Source: Oscillospiraceae bacterium (lineage in GTDB: Bacteria; Bacillota; Clostridia; Oscillospirales; Acutalibacteraceae). From it: a stretch of 9,356 nt of DNA. The notes under the pieces are model-generated. The model did not search any database. It was given only the letters and a program-made list of their open reading frames with translations, and had not been told where the DNA came from. Shown one piece after another: positions 1-6,132 of the stretch. The translations under genes were made by a program, and so were the position numbers. The stretch spans positions 1 through 9,356 of the forward strand of contig JAITBA010000210.1 of the NCBI GenBank assembly GCA_031283835.1, given 5' to 3'. Numbering within the stretch: the first letter of the stretch is position 1; every line of letters begins with the position of its first letter.

Positions 1-1670
1 CTTACGGTCCGGCCGCGCACGAGAAGCGCCAGACCCAGCCCCGTAACCGCAGGCACGCACATGCAACCAGCAATGGACGCCGCTGTGATGCCCGCGGGCA
101 CGCCGTCCCCCAGCACCCCCGCCAGCAGCCCCAAAAAGGCGGCGACCAGCGTGCCGCCCAGCAGCAGCGGCCCGCTGCTCTGGTCCACCGCGTTTTCTCG
201 CAGAGATTCCCGCACAAAGTGCGCCGGAAAGCGCACCGGCACGGGGAGGACGGTTTTTGCGCGGTTGGGCAGGGCGTTTTGCGTGGCGGTTTTGGCAATG
301 GTGCCGTCGTCCAGCCGCAGAGCGTAGAGGGATTCGGCGGCGGTGTAGGCGCAGAACCGGAAATTATCGCACCGCTGGCGCGCCTGCACCCAGCGGGCCG
401 TGACGTGCGCCGCGCCCACAAAGAGCAGCAGCGCCGCGGCGGGCGTGCCGCCGCCCAACGCCAGCAACACCACAATTTGCGCCGCGCACAGCACAAAAGC
501 GCACAACAGCAGGCTGTCGGCGTTGGGTCTTAGCCGCCCCAGGGCCCGCGCGCCCGCAAAAAACGTGCGGCTGCACACCAGCGCGCCTGCCAACAAAAAT
601 AGCGCGTGCGCGCCCAAAAAGCCCCGTGCGGCTTTTTCGGGCAAATTGTGCAGCAACAGCGGCACCGCCTGCAGCAGGGCCGTCAAGGCCGCCAGTGCCC
701 ACATGCCCAGAGCCGCCGTGCCCTGCTGTGTTCGCAAATCGCGCAGCGCATGAAAGATGTTGTCGCGCTGTGCGGGTTCTGTGTATTCGAACGGCGGCGC
801 GGCCGTCTGCTTGCCTGTTTTGGGTTCCGCCGCGGGCGACGCGTCGCTTTCTTGCGTGCCGCCGGCCTCGCCGGTTTCGCCGGTTTCCTCCAGCTTGGCG
901 CTCAGCTTCAGCAGCGAGCGGAACTGGCTTGTGCGCTCGGCGCGGTTTTGTTCCAGCCGTTTTTGCAGCTCTTCTTCGTTCAGCCGCACCGGCGCCGCCA
1001 CGTCAAAATCGGGGAACCGCTGCTGCCCCTCGGGGATGCTGTCTTCTTGCGGCGGCGGCACGGGTTGGCGCAGCGCTTCGGCAGGCACCACCCTTGGCAC
1101 CGGCGAAAGATCGGAGGTCATCTGCATATCGACCCGACGCAGCACCACGCCCGGTTTTTCAATCGGTTCTGCCCACACCTTGCGCGTTGTTGCCGGCGCG
1201 GGCGGAAAATTTTTCTTGTCCAAAAACAGATCGAATCGCATTGTGTCCGGCGCCGGCCCCGGCCCCGCAATGTCGCCCGCCGTGAGCACCTGCGGCACCT
1301 GCGGCACCTGCGGTGCGGCTCGTGTCGCTTCGCTGTGTTCTGGCAGAGGTTCTTCTCGTGCCGCTACACTGTGTTCCGGCAGGGGTTCTTCTGCACTGTG
1401 TTCCGGCAGGGGTTCTTCTCGTGCCGCTGCGCGGTGCTCTGGCAGGGGTTCTTTTTGTGCCGCTACACTGTGTTCCGGCAGTGGTTCTTTTTGTGCCGCT
1501 GCGCGGTGCGAAGCCGAAAATTCGTCAATCAGGCGGTCAACGTCGGGCAGAGACCAGTGCGATTGCCGTGGTATCGTCGGTGTTTTCACGTCCTCTGGCA
1601 GCGATTTCAGCAGCTCGCGCAGCCGTTGTTCCAGCGCGTCCTCCGAAGATTTTCCGGCTATGTCCCTCAC
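1..1670 (-). CDS. Unrecognised multi-pass membrane protein, 3' end cut by the left edge
   Basis: An uninterrupted minus-strand frame runs from a GTG at 1670-1668 to the window edge, giving 556 visible residues and no stop. The GTG overlaps the rlmB stop as GTGA, so translational coupling is likely. The AAAGG directly before it is too close to be a normal ribosome binding site. Residues 1-310 are hydrophilic, Pro/Glu/Gln-rich and probably cytoplasmic. They contain five tandem copies of a unit like HSVAAREEPLPE (about residues 55-112), then a PQVPQVPQV run (120-128). Six likely membrane helices follow at about 319-341, 350-371, 385-405, 408-426, 501-523 and 525-551, with a soluble loop at 428-500. 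The stretch RALGRLRPNADSLL (about 375-388) faintly recalls the region before a transmembrane helix in heavy-metal P-type ATPases. No phosphorylation motif (DKTGT) is visible, so I do not assign that family. The reading frame is secure; the function is unknown. Confidence 0.8.
   Translation of the reverse strand, partial: MRDIAGKSSEDALEQRLRELLKSLPEDVKTPTIPRQSHWSLPDVDRLIDEFSASHRAAAQKEPLPEHSVAAQKEPLPEHRAAAREEPLPEHSAEEPLPEHSVAAREEPLPEHSEATRAAPQVPQVPQVLTAGDIAGPGPAPDTMRFDLFLDKKNFPPAPATTRKVWAEPIEKPGVVLRRVDMQMTSDLSPVPRVVPAEALRQPVPPPQEDSIPEGQQRFPDFDVAAPVRLNEEELQKRLEQNRAERTSQFRSLLKLSAKLEETGETGEAGGTQESDASPAAEPKTGKQTAAPPFEYTEPAQRDNIFHALRDLRTQQGTAALGMWALAALTALLQAVPLLLHNLPEKAARGFLGAHALFLLAGALVCSRTFFAGARALGRLRPNADSLLLCAFVLCAAQIVVLLALGGGTPAAALLLFVGAAHVTARWVQARQRCDNFRFCAYTAAESLYALRLDDGTIAKTATQNALPNRAKTVLPVPVRFPAHFVRESLRENAVDQSSGPLLLGGTLVAAFLGLLAGVLGDGVPAGITAASIAGCMCVPAVTGLGLALLVRGRTV
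1335..1508 (-). repeat. In-frame tandem repeats inside the membrane protein gene
   Basis: Five consecutive copies of a 36-nt unit encode variants of H(S/R)xAA(Q/R)(K/E)EPLPE. The fourth copy is one 9-nt step shorter (HSAEEPLPE). Units differ mostly by alternation of HRAA/HSVA and QKE/REE. That pattern suggests repeated duplication and recombination that kept the reading frame. A 9-nt triplicate encoding PQV lies just downstream (1287-1313). The repeats sit in a region predicted to be disordered, so they probably form a flexible, charged linker. Confidence 0.85.
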
Positions 1671-2443
1671 CCTTTCGTATGTGTTTGCACAACGCAGCGG
1701 TGCCGCGCAATCTCGTAGAGTAAAATGCCCGCGGCCACAGACGCGTTGAGCGAACGCACATGCCCGCGCATGGGCAGCGACACAAGGCCGTCGCAACGCT
1801 CTTTTATCAGGCGGCCAAGGCCCTTGCCTTCCGCGCCAATCACCAGTGCCACAGGGCCTGCGGGGTTCCATTGCTCAAAAGGCGTGCCCGCCATGTCCGC
1901 ACCATATATCCACACGCCGCGAGCCTTTAGTTGTTCGATGGCGGCGGCCAAATTTGCTACCCGCGCCACGGGGAGGTACTCCAGCGCGCCCGCGGCGGTT
2001 TTGTCCACGGTTTCGCTCAAGGGGGCGCTGCGCCGCCGGGGGACAATGACACCATGGGCGCCCGCGCCCTCCGCCGTGCGCACCACCGCGCCCAGGTTGT
2101 GCGGGTCCTCAATTTCGTCGCAGATCACAAAAAACGGCGGCTCCCCTTTGGCCTGCGCGGCAACAAAGAGATCCTCCAGATCTGCGTAGGTATGGGCGGC
2201 GGCGGCCAGCACCACGCCCTGGTGGTGGCTGTTGCCGCAAAGCTGCTCAAGCTTTTGTTTTTTCACATCCTTCACCACAATGCCCTGTGCCTTGGCCTTG
2301 GCAATCAGCGCGCGCAAGCTGCCCTCGGCGCCGCCCTCGGCCACAAAGAGCGTATCCGCCGGACGGCCGCTGCGCAGCGCCTCGTGCACCGCGTTGCGCC
2401 CGGAGATAAAGCTGGTGCTTACATCGTTTTTTTCCTGCTCCAT
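1667..2443 (-). CDS. rlmB: RlmB-like 23S rRNA (guanosine-2'-O)-methyltransferase, TrmH/SpoU family
   Basis: The 258-residue protein has the normal length for the family. It is predicted to transfer a methyl group from SAM to the 2'-OH of a guanosine in 23S rRNA (G2251 in E. coli numbering), in the cytoplasm during ribosome maturation. Residues 12-88 form the SpoU substrate-binding domain, opening with ISGRNAVHEAL. The knotted SPOUT domain carries motif 1, DPHNLGAVVRTAEGAG (113-128, with the expected catalytic Arg122), motif 2, VIGAEGKGL (201-209), and motif 3, SLPMRGHVRSLNASVAAG (222-239). The ATG at 2443 has an AGGGAG ribosome binding site 4-5 nt upstream. The stop overlaps the next gene by GTGA, so the two are probably an operon. 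Some family members act on tRNA instead; RlmB is the better fit by N-terminal domain and length. Confidence 0.93.
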   Translation of the reverse strand: MEQEKNDVSTSFISGRNAVHEALRSGRPADTLFVAEGGAEGSLRALIAKAKAQGIVVKDVKKQKLEQLCGNSHHQGVVLAAAAHTYADLEDLFVAAQAKGEPPFFVICDEIEDPHNLGAVVRTAEGAGAHGVIVPRRRSAPLSETVDKTAAGALEYLPVARVANLAAAIEQLKARGVWIYGADMAGTPFEQWNPAGPVALVIGAEGKGLGRLIKERCDGLVSLPMRGHVRSLNASVAAGILLYEIARHRCVVQTHTKG

Positions 2444-2517
2444 ATGGCTCCCTTGTTTGGTGGTTTTTGGTGTTTGCCCGTGCCTGCAAAAACGCGCTCT
2501 ATCGCGAATTGATATTT

Positions 2518-2546
2518 ATTATAACACATTTTTCGCCCCAATGGAA
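2518..2546 (-). promoter_or_regulatory. Possible extended -10 promoter for rlmB
   Basis: On the minus strand TGTTATAAT gives a perfect TATAAT (2523-2518) with a TGn extension. At 17 nt spacing the -35 is only TTCCAT (2546-2541), a poor match. Transcription would start near 2511, giving a leader of about 68 nt before rlmB. The AT-rich island contrasts with the GC-rich flanks, and it lies in the only gap between rlmD and rlmB. Confidence 0.5.
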
Positions 2547-2567
2547 GGGTTTTTCGGGTTTATTTTT

Positions 2568-2606
2568 GAGCGGGCGGCGCGTTTCGCGTCGTCACGTCGC
2601 CCGCTC
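2568..2606 (-). repeat. Inverted repeat over the rlmD stop codon
   Basis: Nine-base arms (GAGCGGGCG and its complement) at 2568-2576 and 2598-2606 flank the TGA of the rlmD-like gene, with a small inner GCG-AAA-CGC hairpin. No T-tract follows in the minus direction, so it is not a standard intrinsic terminator. It could slow 3' decay of the mRNA. It could also be chance in GC-rich DNA. Confidence 0.35.
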
Positions 2607-3905
2607 CACCAGCGCGACGCACTCCACATGCCCCGTGCGGGGGAACATATCCACGGGGGCGACCTCCCGCGTGGCATAGCCGTAGGCGGCCAGCAACCGC
2701 AAATCGCGGGCCAACGTGGCAGGGGCGCAGGAGATATATACGATGCGGCGGGGCGCAAAAGCTGTGGCCAGCAGGCGCAGCAACGCGGCGTCGCACCCTT
2801 TGCGCGGCGGGTCGAGCAGCGCCACATCGGGTTTCCAAGCCTCGCGAGCCAGCTGTTCCGCGGCGGCGAAGGCGTCCATGGCCAAAAAGCGCGCGTTGGC
2901 AATGTGGTTGCGCGCCGCGTTTTCGTTGGCGTTTTTGACGGCCTGCGGCACAATTTCGACGCCTGTGAGGGTTTTGAAGGCCCCCGCCATGCACAGTCCA
3001 ATGCTGCCTGTGCCACAATAGAGATCCAGCAGATGCCCACCGCCGCCGCCGCGGGTGGCATAGTCCTTTGCAATGGCGTAGAGCTGTTCGGCCTGGGGCA
3101 GGTTCACCTGCAAAAACGCGCCGGGCGAAACCCGCAGCGCCACGCCCGCCAAAGACACCTCCAGACAGGGCTGCCCCCACAGCGTGTGGAAGTTGGGCCC
3201 CAGCACCACATTGGCATCGCCGCCGTGGTTGCACAGCAGCCCTGTGACGGGCACGCCGCAGGCCAGCAAATCCGCAACCAGCGCATCTATTTTGGGGATT
3301 TTGTGTTGGTGCGTGACCAGGCACACGGTCGTCTGATCCGCCGCCGCGCGCAAATAGATGTGCCGCAGATTGCCGTTGGGGTCGTGCCGCCGCCGCCACG
3401 CCATCACCGTTTGTGTGAGTGTTTGGAATTGCGGGGGCGCCAGTTTGCAGCCGTCGCAGGGGACCACGCGGTGGCTGTGCCGGGCATAGAACCCCGCGCG
3501 GTCGCCCTCCACGGGGAGGAGTGCTTTGTTGCGGTAGCCGTCGCAGCTTGCCGCGCCCACGATCTCGCGCAGCGGTGCCGCAATGTCCCCAATGCGCCGC
3601 AGGGTTTCGCGCAACTCCCGCTGCTTGGTTTCCAGCTCAAAGGCATAATCGCAGCAGCGAAACGCGCAGCCGCCGCAAGCGGGGTAGGCTTCGCACCGGG
3701 GGTCTGCCCGGCGCGGCGAAGGGGTTACGACTTCGACCAGCTTGCCCGCCGCAAAGCCCGGCTTTTGTTTGATGATGCGCACATTCGCAACATCGCCCGG
3801 GCAGGTGCCCGGCACAAACACAGGCACGCCGTCGTGCCGCGCAATCCCGTCCCCTTGCAGCGTCATACCGATGATTTCTAATTTTAAAACATCATTTTTA
3901 TTCAT
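2592..3905 (-). CDS. rlmD: RlmD/RlmCD-type 23S rRNA (uracil-C5)-methyltransferase (TrmA family)
   Basis: The 437-residue protein is predicted to methylate uracil C5 in 23S rRNA using SAM (U1939 class; the Firmicutes homologue RlmCD may also modify U747). A TRAM RNA-binding domain covers residues 1-62 (GDGIARHDGVPVFVPG). Iron-sulfur cysteines C71, C77 and C80, with C153 as the likely fourth, match the RumA pattern. The Rossmann part shows FLQVN (264-268), LDLYCGTGSIGL (293-304), LLDPPRKG (363-370), the catalytic-Cys motif YISCAPATLARD (390-401, C393), and the catalytic Glu in GHVECVALVER (E428). The start is placed at 3905 because MNKNDVLKLEI aligns with the usual family N-terminus, and because the open frame further upstream crosses the promoter. 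No Shine-Dalgarno precedes it. It is transcribed divergently from the lipase gene. Confidence 0.92.
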   Translation of the reverse strand: MNKNDVLKLEIIGMTLQGDGIARHDGVPVFVPGTCPGDVANVRIIKQKPGFAAGKLVEVVTPSPRRADPRCEAYPACGGCAFRCCDYAFELETKQRELRETLRRIGDIAAPLREIVGAASCDGYRNKALLPVEGDRAGFYARHSHRVVPCDGCKLAPPQFQTLTQTVMAWRRRHDPNGNLRHIYLRAAADQTTVCLVTHQHKIPKIDALVADLLACGVPVTGLLCNHGGDANVVLGPNFHTLWGQPCLEVSLAGVALRVSPGAFLQVNLPQAEQLYAIAKDYATRGGGGGHLLDLYCGTGSIGLCMAGAFKTLTGVEIVPQAVKNANENAARNHIANARFLAMDAFAAAEQLAREAWKPDVALLDPPRKGCDAALLRLLATAFAPRRIVYISCAPATLARDLRLLAAYGYATREVAPVDMFPRTGHVECVALVERAT

Positions 3906-3912
3906 AGTACTT

Positions 3913-3941
3913 ATTATAAAGAAAATGGAAGGGAATGTCAA
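3913..3941 (-). promoter_or_regulatory. Consensus sigma70/SigA promoter for a leaderless rlmD transcript
   Basis: On the minus strand a perfect TTGACA (3941-3936) and a perfect TATAAT (3918-3913) are separated by exactly 17 nt. Only seven bases (AAGTACT) lie between the -10 box and the ATG at 3905. The expected start of transcription is therefore the A of the start codon or the base before it. No ribosome binding site fits in that space. Confidence 0.88.
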
Positions 3942-4070
3942 CCACGCGCGGGGAATTTTTGCGTAAAGCCGCCGGACGGGGCACAAAAACGCACGACACC
4001 CTTCCGCTTGCGGGGTTGTTGCAAAAAAGACAAAAAAGCATTGCGATTCCCGAAAAACCAGATCATTTGC

Positions 4071-4099
4071 TTGACAATTCGCATGGAACGCGCTATACT
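4071..4099 (+). promoter_or_regulatory. Consensus sigma70/SigA promoter for the lipase gene
   Basis: TTGACA (4071-4076), a 17-nt spacer, then TATACT (4094-4099; five of six matches). Transcription should start near 4106. This gives a leader of about 60 nt to the preferred ATG at 4166, or about 24 nt to the ATG at 4130. It faces away from the rlmD promoter about 130 bp to the left. Confidence 0.88.
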
Positions 4100-4100
4100 G

Positions 4101-4142
4101 TAATATATTAACGGTGTGTAAACTCTCGCATGCGCAATTGCG
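4101..4142 (+). promoter_or_regulatory. Palindrome cluster at the start of the lipase transcript (possible operators)
   Basis: Three perfect palindromes follow the -10 box. TAATATATTA (4101-4110) spans the predicted start site. CGCATGCG (4127-4134) and CGCAATTGCG (4133-4142) overlap by two bases. Their position would suit a repressor. No known operator consensus is recognised, and short palindromes can occur by chance. Confidence 0.25.
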
Positions 4143-4165
4143 GAAAGAAAGGGCGTTGTTTTGAT

Positions 4166-5488
4166 ATGGGCACAATGGAGTCGGTAAAAAAATTTGGCAA
4201 GGGTGTGATGAACACCGCCAGGGTGGTGGCGGGCCAACAGATTAAAAAACCGCACGCGCAAAGCCAGCCGGGCAAGCCGGTGCATGTGTTTGTCAGCGGG
4301 ATTTTGGGCACGGGGGAATACAGCAGCTTCGAACACATCTTGCCCTATTGGGGCCTGACGCACGGCGACATTTTGCAAGAAGCGGAGCACCACGGCTACG
4401 AATGCTACGCGGCGTCTTGCGGCCCGTTTTCTAGCGCGTGGGATCGCGCCTGCGAGCTTTTTGCCCAGTTGACGGGCGGCGTGGTCGATTATGGCGAGGC
4501 CCACAGCCGTCAATATGGCCACAAGCGCTACGGCCGGGTTTATCCCGCGCTGTTTGAGGGCTGGAGCACCGAAAAGCCCGTGCACTTGCTTGGGCACAGT
4601 TTTGGCGGCGCCACCGTGCGCCTGTTTGCCCTGCTTTGCGCCGAGGGCAGCGAAGAAGAGCGCGTCGTCACGCCGCCCGGCGAGCTTTCGCCGCTGTTTG
4701 GGGGCGGCATGCGCGGCCGCGTTCTCACTGTCACTTGCCTTGCAAGCCCGCACAACGGCACCACCGCTATTTGCACCATTCAAAAAGACCAGCCCCTTTG
4801 GCCATTTTATCCCGTCTATACTTTGCTGCTGTTGTGCGGCACAACCCCGGTGGCCAACAGCCTTTATGACGTTCACCTGGAGCAGTTTGGGCTGAGCAAC
4901 CCCGCGGGCAAGTTCTTTGGGCATGTCTATAACCCCGTGCGCATGAAGAAATTCCTCGAAAGCCGCGACCACGCCACCGCTGACCTTTCGCTCGACGGCG
5001 CGGCGGCGCTCAACCGACGCACGCCCCTGCGCCCGGAGCTGTATTATTTCTCCTACCCGTGCGTGGCCACCCACAACGCCATGGGCGACCGCAAGCTGCC
5101 CTCCTTCAAAGAATTCAAAAACCCCCTTTTGGGCTTTTATGGCGCGCAGATGGGCATGGGTTTTGGTTTTGCACAGGTCAAAAAATCGCTTGACGACGGC
5201 AACGAAATCCTCGACCCCATGTGGCTGCAAAACGACATGGCCGTGCCCCTCGCTTCGAGTATGTATCCACTGGAGCAGGCCCACCGCGACCGCGCCTACG
5301 GCGAAGAAGCCCCTCCTGCCCCCGGCGTCTGGAATGTGATGCCCACAAAATACGACGTGGATCACGGCTACTACTGCGGCTGGGACCCCAACAACACCAA
5401 TATGGACGAATTGGTTGCGTTCTATCTGCGTCACTTTCGGCTGCTGGAGCAAGCCGTTGCCCAAAAAACCGAAGCGGCCGCGGCATAG
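4166..5488 (+). CDS. Family I.5-like (Staphylococcus/Geobacillus type) lipase or esterase without signal peptide
   Basis: The 440-residue alpha/beta hydrolase probably cleaves carboxyl-ester lipids. The nucleophile is Ser145 in GHSFGG, preceded by PVHLL. The acid is probably Asp357 in QNDMAVPLASS, and the histidine is His400 in VDHGYYCGWD. Features of family I.5 are clear: CGPFSSAWDRACELF, then VDYGEAHSRQYGHKRYGR. The zinc ligands known in Geobacillus lipases (Asp61, His81, His87, Asp238) have counterparts Asp93, His113, His119 and Asp273, with matching or near-matching spacing. Secreted relatives carry a signal peptide; here the N-terminus (MGTMESVKKFGKGV) is basic and not hydrophobic, so the enzyme is probably cytoplasmic. 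The start at 4166 is preferred because AAAGGG lies 12 nt upstream. ATG 4130 is in frame (452 residues) but has no ribosome binding site, and ATG 4175 is also possible. The substrate is unknown. Confidence 0.9.
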   Translation: MGTMESVKKFGKGVMNTARVVAGQQIKKPHAQSQPGKPVHVFVSGILGTGEYSSFEHILPYWGLTHGDILQEAEHHGYECYAASCGPFSSAWDRACELFAQLTGGVVDYGEAHSRQYGHKRYGRVYPALFEGWSTEKPVHLLGHSFGGATVRLFALLCAEGSEEERVVTPPGELSPLFGGGMRGRVLTVTCLASPHNGTTAICTIQKDQPLWPFYPVYTLLLLCGTTPVANSLYDVHLEQFGLSNPAGKFFGHVYNPVRMKKFLESRDHATADLSLDGAAALNRRTPLRPELYYFSYPCVATHNAMGDRKLPSFKEFKNPLLGFYGAQMGMGFGFAQVKKSLDDGNEILDPMWLQNDMAVPLASSMYPLEQAHRDRAYGEEAPPAPGVWNVMPTKYDVDHGYYCGWDPNNTNMDELVAFYLRHFRLLEQAVAQKTEAAAA

Positions 5489-5541
5489 CAGACCACCTCA
5501 CAAATCCGCTCGCCCTGGGTTTTAATAGTGTCAATGAGGTT

Positions 5542-5573
5542 GCCCCCTGCGTTTGCGGGGGGCTGTTTTTTTT
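5542..5573 (+). terminator. Intrinsic terminator of the lipase gene
   Basis: A 9-bp stem (GCCCCCTGC with GCGGGGGGC, one T-G wobble) closes a GTTT loop. TG and then eight T residues follow at once. It lies 53 nt past the lipase stop and is a textbook rho-independent terminator. Confidence 0.93.
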
Positions 5574-5601
5574 GCTCGATTGGTTTTTGATGAAAATTGC
5601 G

Positions 5602-5640
5602 GGGGCGGCGCTTTTTTTGCCGGCACCAAAAACCCGCCCC
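5602..5640 (+). repeat. Long hairpin before the structured RNA candidate
   Basis: GGGGCGG (5602-5608) pairs with CCGCCCC (5634-5640). Inside it, a run of seven T (5612-5618) can pair with five A (5628-5632) around GCCGGCACC. A possible TATGAT -10 box begins six bases downstream (5646-5651). It could be a 5' domain of the RNA, a protein-binding inverted repeat, or leftover terminator-like sequence. Confidence 0.4.
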
Positions 5641-5869
5641 ACACATATGATAGGAACAGGCAGGGCGGGACGTTGCCGCGTCTGCTCGCGCCAAAGGGAG
5701 CGAAGACAAGCGGAAGGCCGCGGCAAAGGGTGGCGTGGGCAAAGTGCCCGCACCCGGGGAGAGCCCTGCCGTGCGGCGCGCTCGATGCAAAGTGCAGCGT
5801 AACCGCCGCGCCTTCCGCATCATGATAGATGCACAGGCGGCATCAGCCGCAAATTTTGCCGCCTGCTCC

Positions 5870-5893
5870 AAAGCTAAAGATAAAGCTAAAGCT
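5870..5893. repeat. Short tandem repeat
   Basis: AAAGCTAAAGAT (5870-5881) is followed directly by AAAGCTAAAGCT (5882-5893), with one mismatch in 12. It is an A/purine-rich single-stranded-looking linker between the stems ending at 5865 and the terminator-like domain starting at 5900. Confidence 0.6.
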
Positions 5894-5899
5894 CCCTGG

Positions 5900-5974
5900 G
5901 AGGTCAACATAGACCCCGGCACCGCAACTGACCCCGCGGCTGCGGCGCCGGGCACCACCTGGCCTCACTTTTTT
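5900..5974 (+). terminator. Terminator-like multi-part stem followed by six T
   Basis: GAGGTC (5900-5905) pairs with GGCCTC (5961-5966). It encloses a strong hairpin in which CCCGGC plus CCGCA (5915-5926) pairs with TGCGG plus GCCGGG (5941-5952). Two bases after the closing stem comes a run of six T (5969-5974). The T-tract is short and the outer stem is six base pairs with one wobble, so termination would be weak or partial. It could mark the 3' end of the RNA candidate. Confidence 0.4.
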
Positions 5975-6055
5975 CTCAAAAAAGAAGCAGCGAATTTGAA
6001 GAACCCCCGCTGTGTTTTGGCAAAGGCACCGCGTTGCGCGCGTTCGATCTTTGCC

Positions 6056-6119
6056 GCACGCCCCTCATCGATTCTCACTTTTAAAGAAGCAGCACGCCCC
6101 CCATCGATTCTCACTTTTA
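6056..6119 (+). repeat. Two 28-bp direct repeats upstream of the cysteine-rich protein gene
   Basis: Copies at 6056-6083 and 6092-6119 run from GCACGCCCC through ATCGATTCTCACTTTTA. They differ at one base and have a 36-bp period. The second copy ends one base before the GGAGG ribosome binding site. Parts recur earlier: CTCACTTTT at 5964-5972 and AAAGAAGCAGC near 5981-5991 and 6083-6093. This suggests an older, decayed repeat series. The spacing is about 3.4 helical turns. Role unknown. Confidence 0.8.
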
Positions 6120-6132
6120 TGGAGGAATCATC

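Larger units (their letters stand above)
5655..5974 (+). ncRNA. Candidate structured non-coding RNA of unknown family
   Basis: The following stems can be read by eye. GGCAGGGC (5659-5666) pairs with 5763-5770. TTGCCGCG (5673-5680) pairs with 5719-5726. GTCTGCTC (5680-5687) pairs with GAGC/AGAC (5698-5707), with a GA bulge. GGGT plus GTGGGCA (5728-5741) pairs with 5745-5755. GCGGCG (5773-5778) pairs with 5804-5809, enclosing a TGCA stem. GCATC (5817-5821) pairs with 5828-5832. CAGGCGGCA (5834-5842) pairs with 5857-5865. Unpaired linkers are rich in A and G (CAAAGGGAGCGAAGACAAG), as in large structured RNAs, which favours the plus strand. Two loops share GCAAAGTGC. TATGAT at 5646-5651 could set the 5' end, but no -35 fits. 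The 3' end may be the terminator-like stem at 5900-5974. RNase P, tmRNA, SRP, 6S, T-box and common riboswitch signatures are not seen. raiA or other large Clostridia RNAs cannot be excluded. Confidence 0.5.
5489..6132. other. 644-bp gene-free interval between the lipase and cysteine-rich protein genes
   Basis: No reading frame here resembles a protein. In order it holds the lipase terminator (5542-5573), a long hairpin (5602-5640), a set of nested stems (5659-5865), a short tandem repeat (5870-5893), a terminator-like structure (5900-5974), an unexplained stretch (5975-6055), two 28-bp direct repeats (6056-6119) and the ribosome binding site of the next gene (6121-6125). I see no clear -35/-10 pair for the downstream gene, so it may depend on readthrough or on a promoter of another class. 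Confidence 0.8.

Noticed and set aside
1335..1508. CRISPR-like regular repeats
   Set aside because: Repeats are contiguous, imperfect and in frame within a coding region, with no spacers.
606..1718. Plus-strand frames of 330 and 370 codons opposite the membrane protein gene
   Set aside because: The minus-strand frame is fully open, coupled to rlmB and encodes clear membrane helices. The plus-strand products are Arg/Cys-rich shadows.
2232..3881. 549-codon plus-strand open frame opposite rlmD and rlmB
   Set aside because: It covers two well-supported minus-strand genes and the gap between them, and shows no domain motif.
3906..4175. N-terminal extension of the rlmD protein to an ATG at 4175
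   Set aside because: The extension crosses the rlmD promoter itself and adds about 90 residues not found in the family; 3905 matches the usual N-terminus.
3938..5464. 508-codon minus-strand open frame opposite the lipase gene
   Set aside because: It is antisense to a gene with clear catalytic motifs, crosses the lipase promoter, and its translation has no recognisable family. GC-rich DNA gives such long shadow frames.
5722..5755. T-box-like AAAGGGTGG in the intergenic RNA
   Set aside because: The bases after GGGTGG do not follow the T-box antiterminator consensus, and no aminoacyl-tRNA synthetase or amino acid gene lies downstream.
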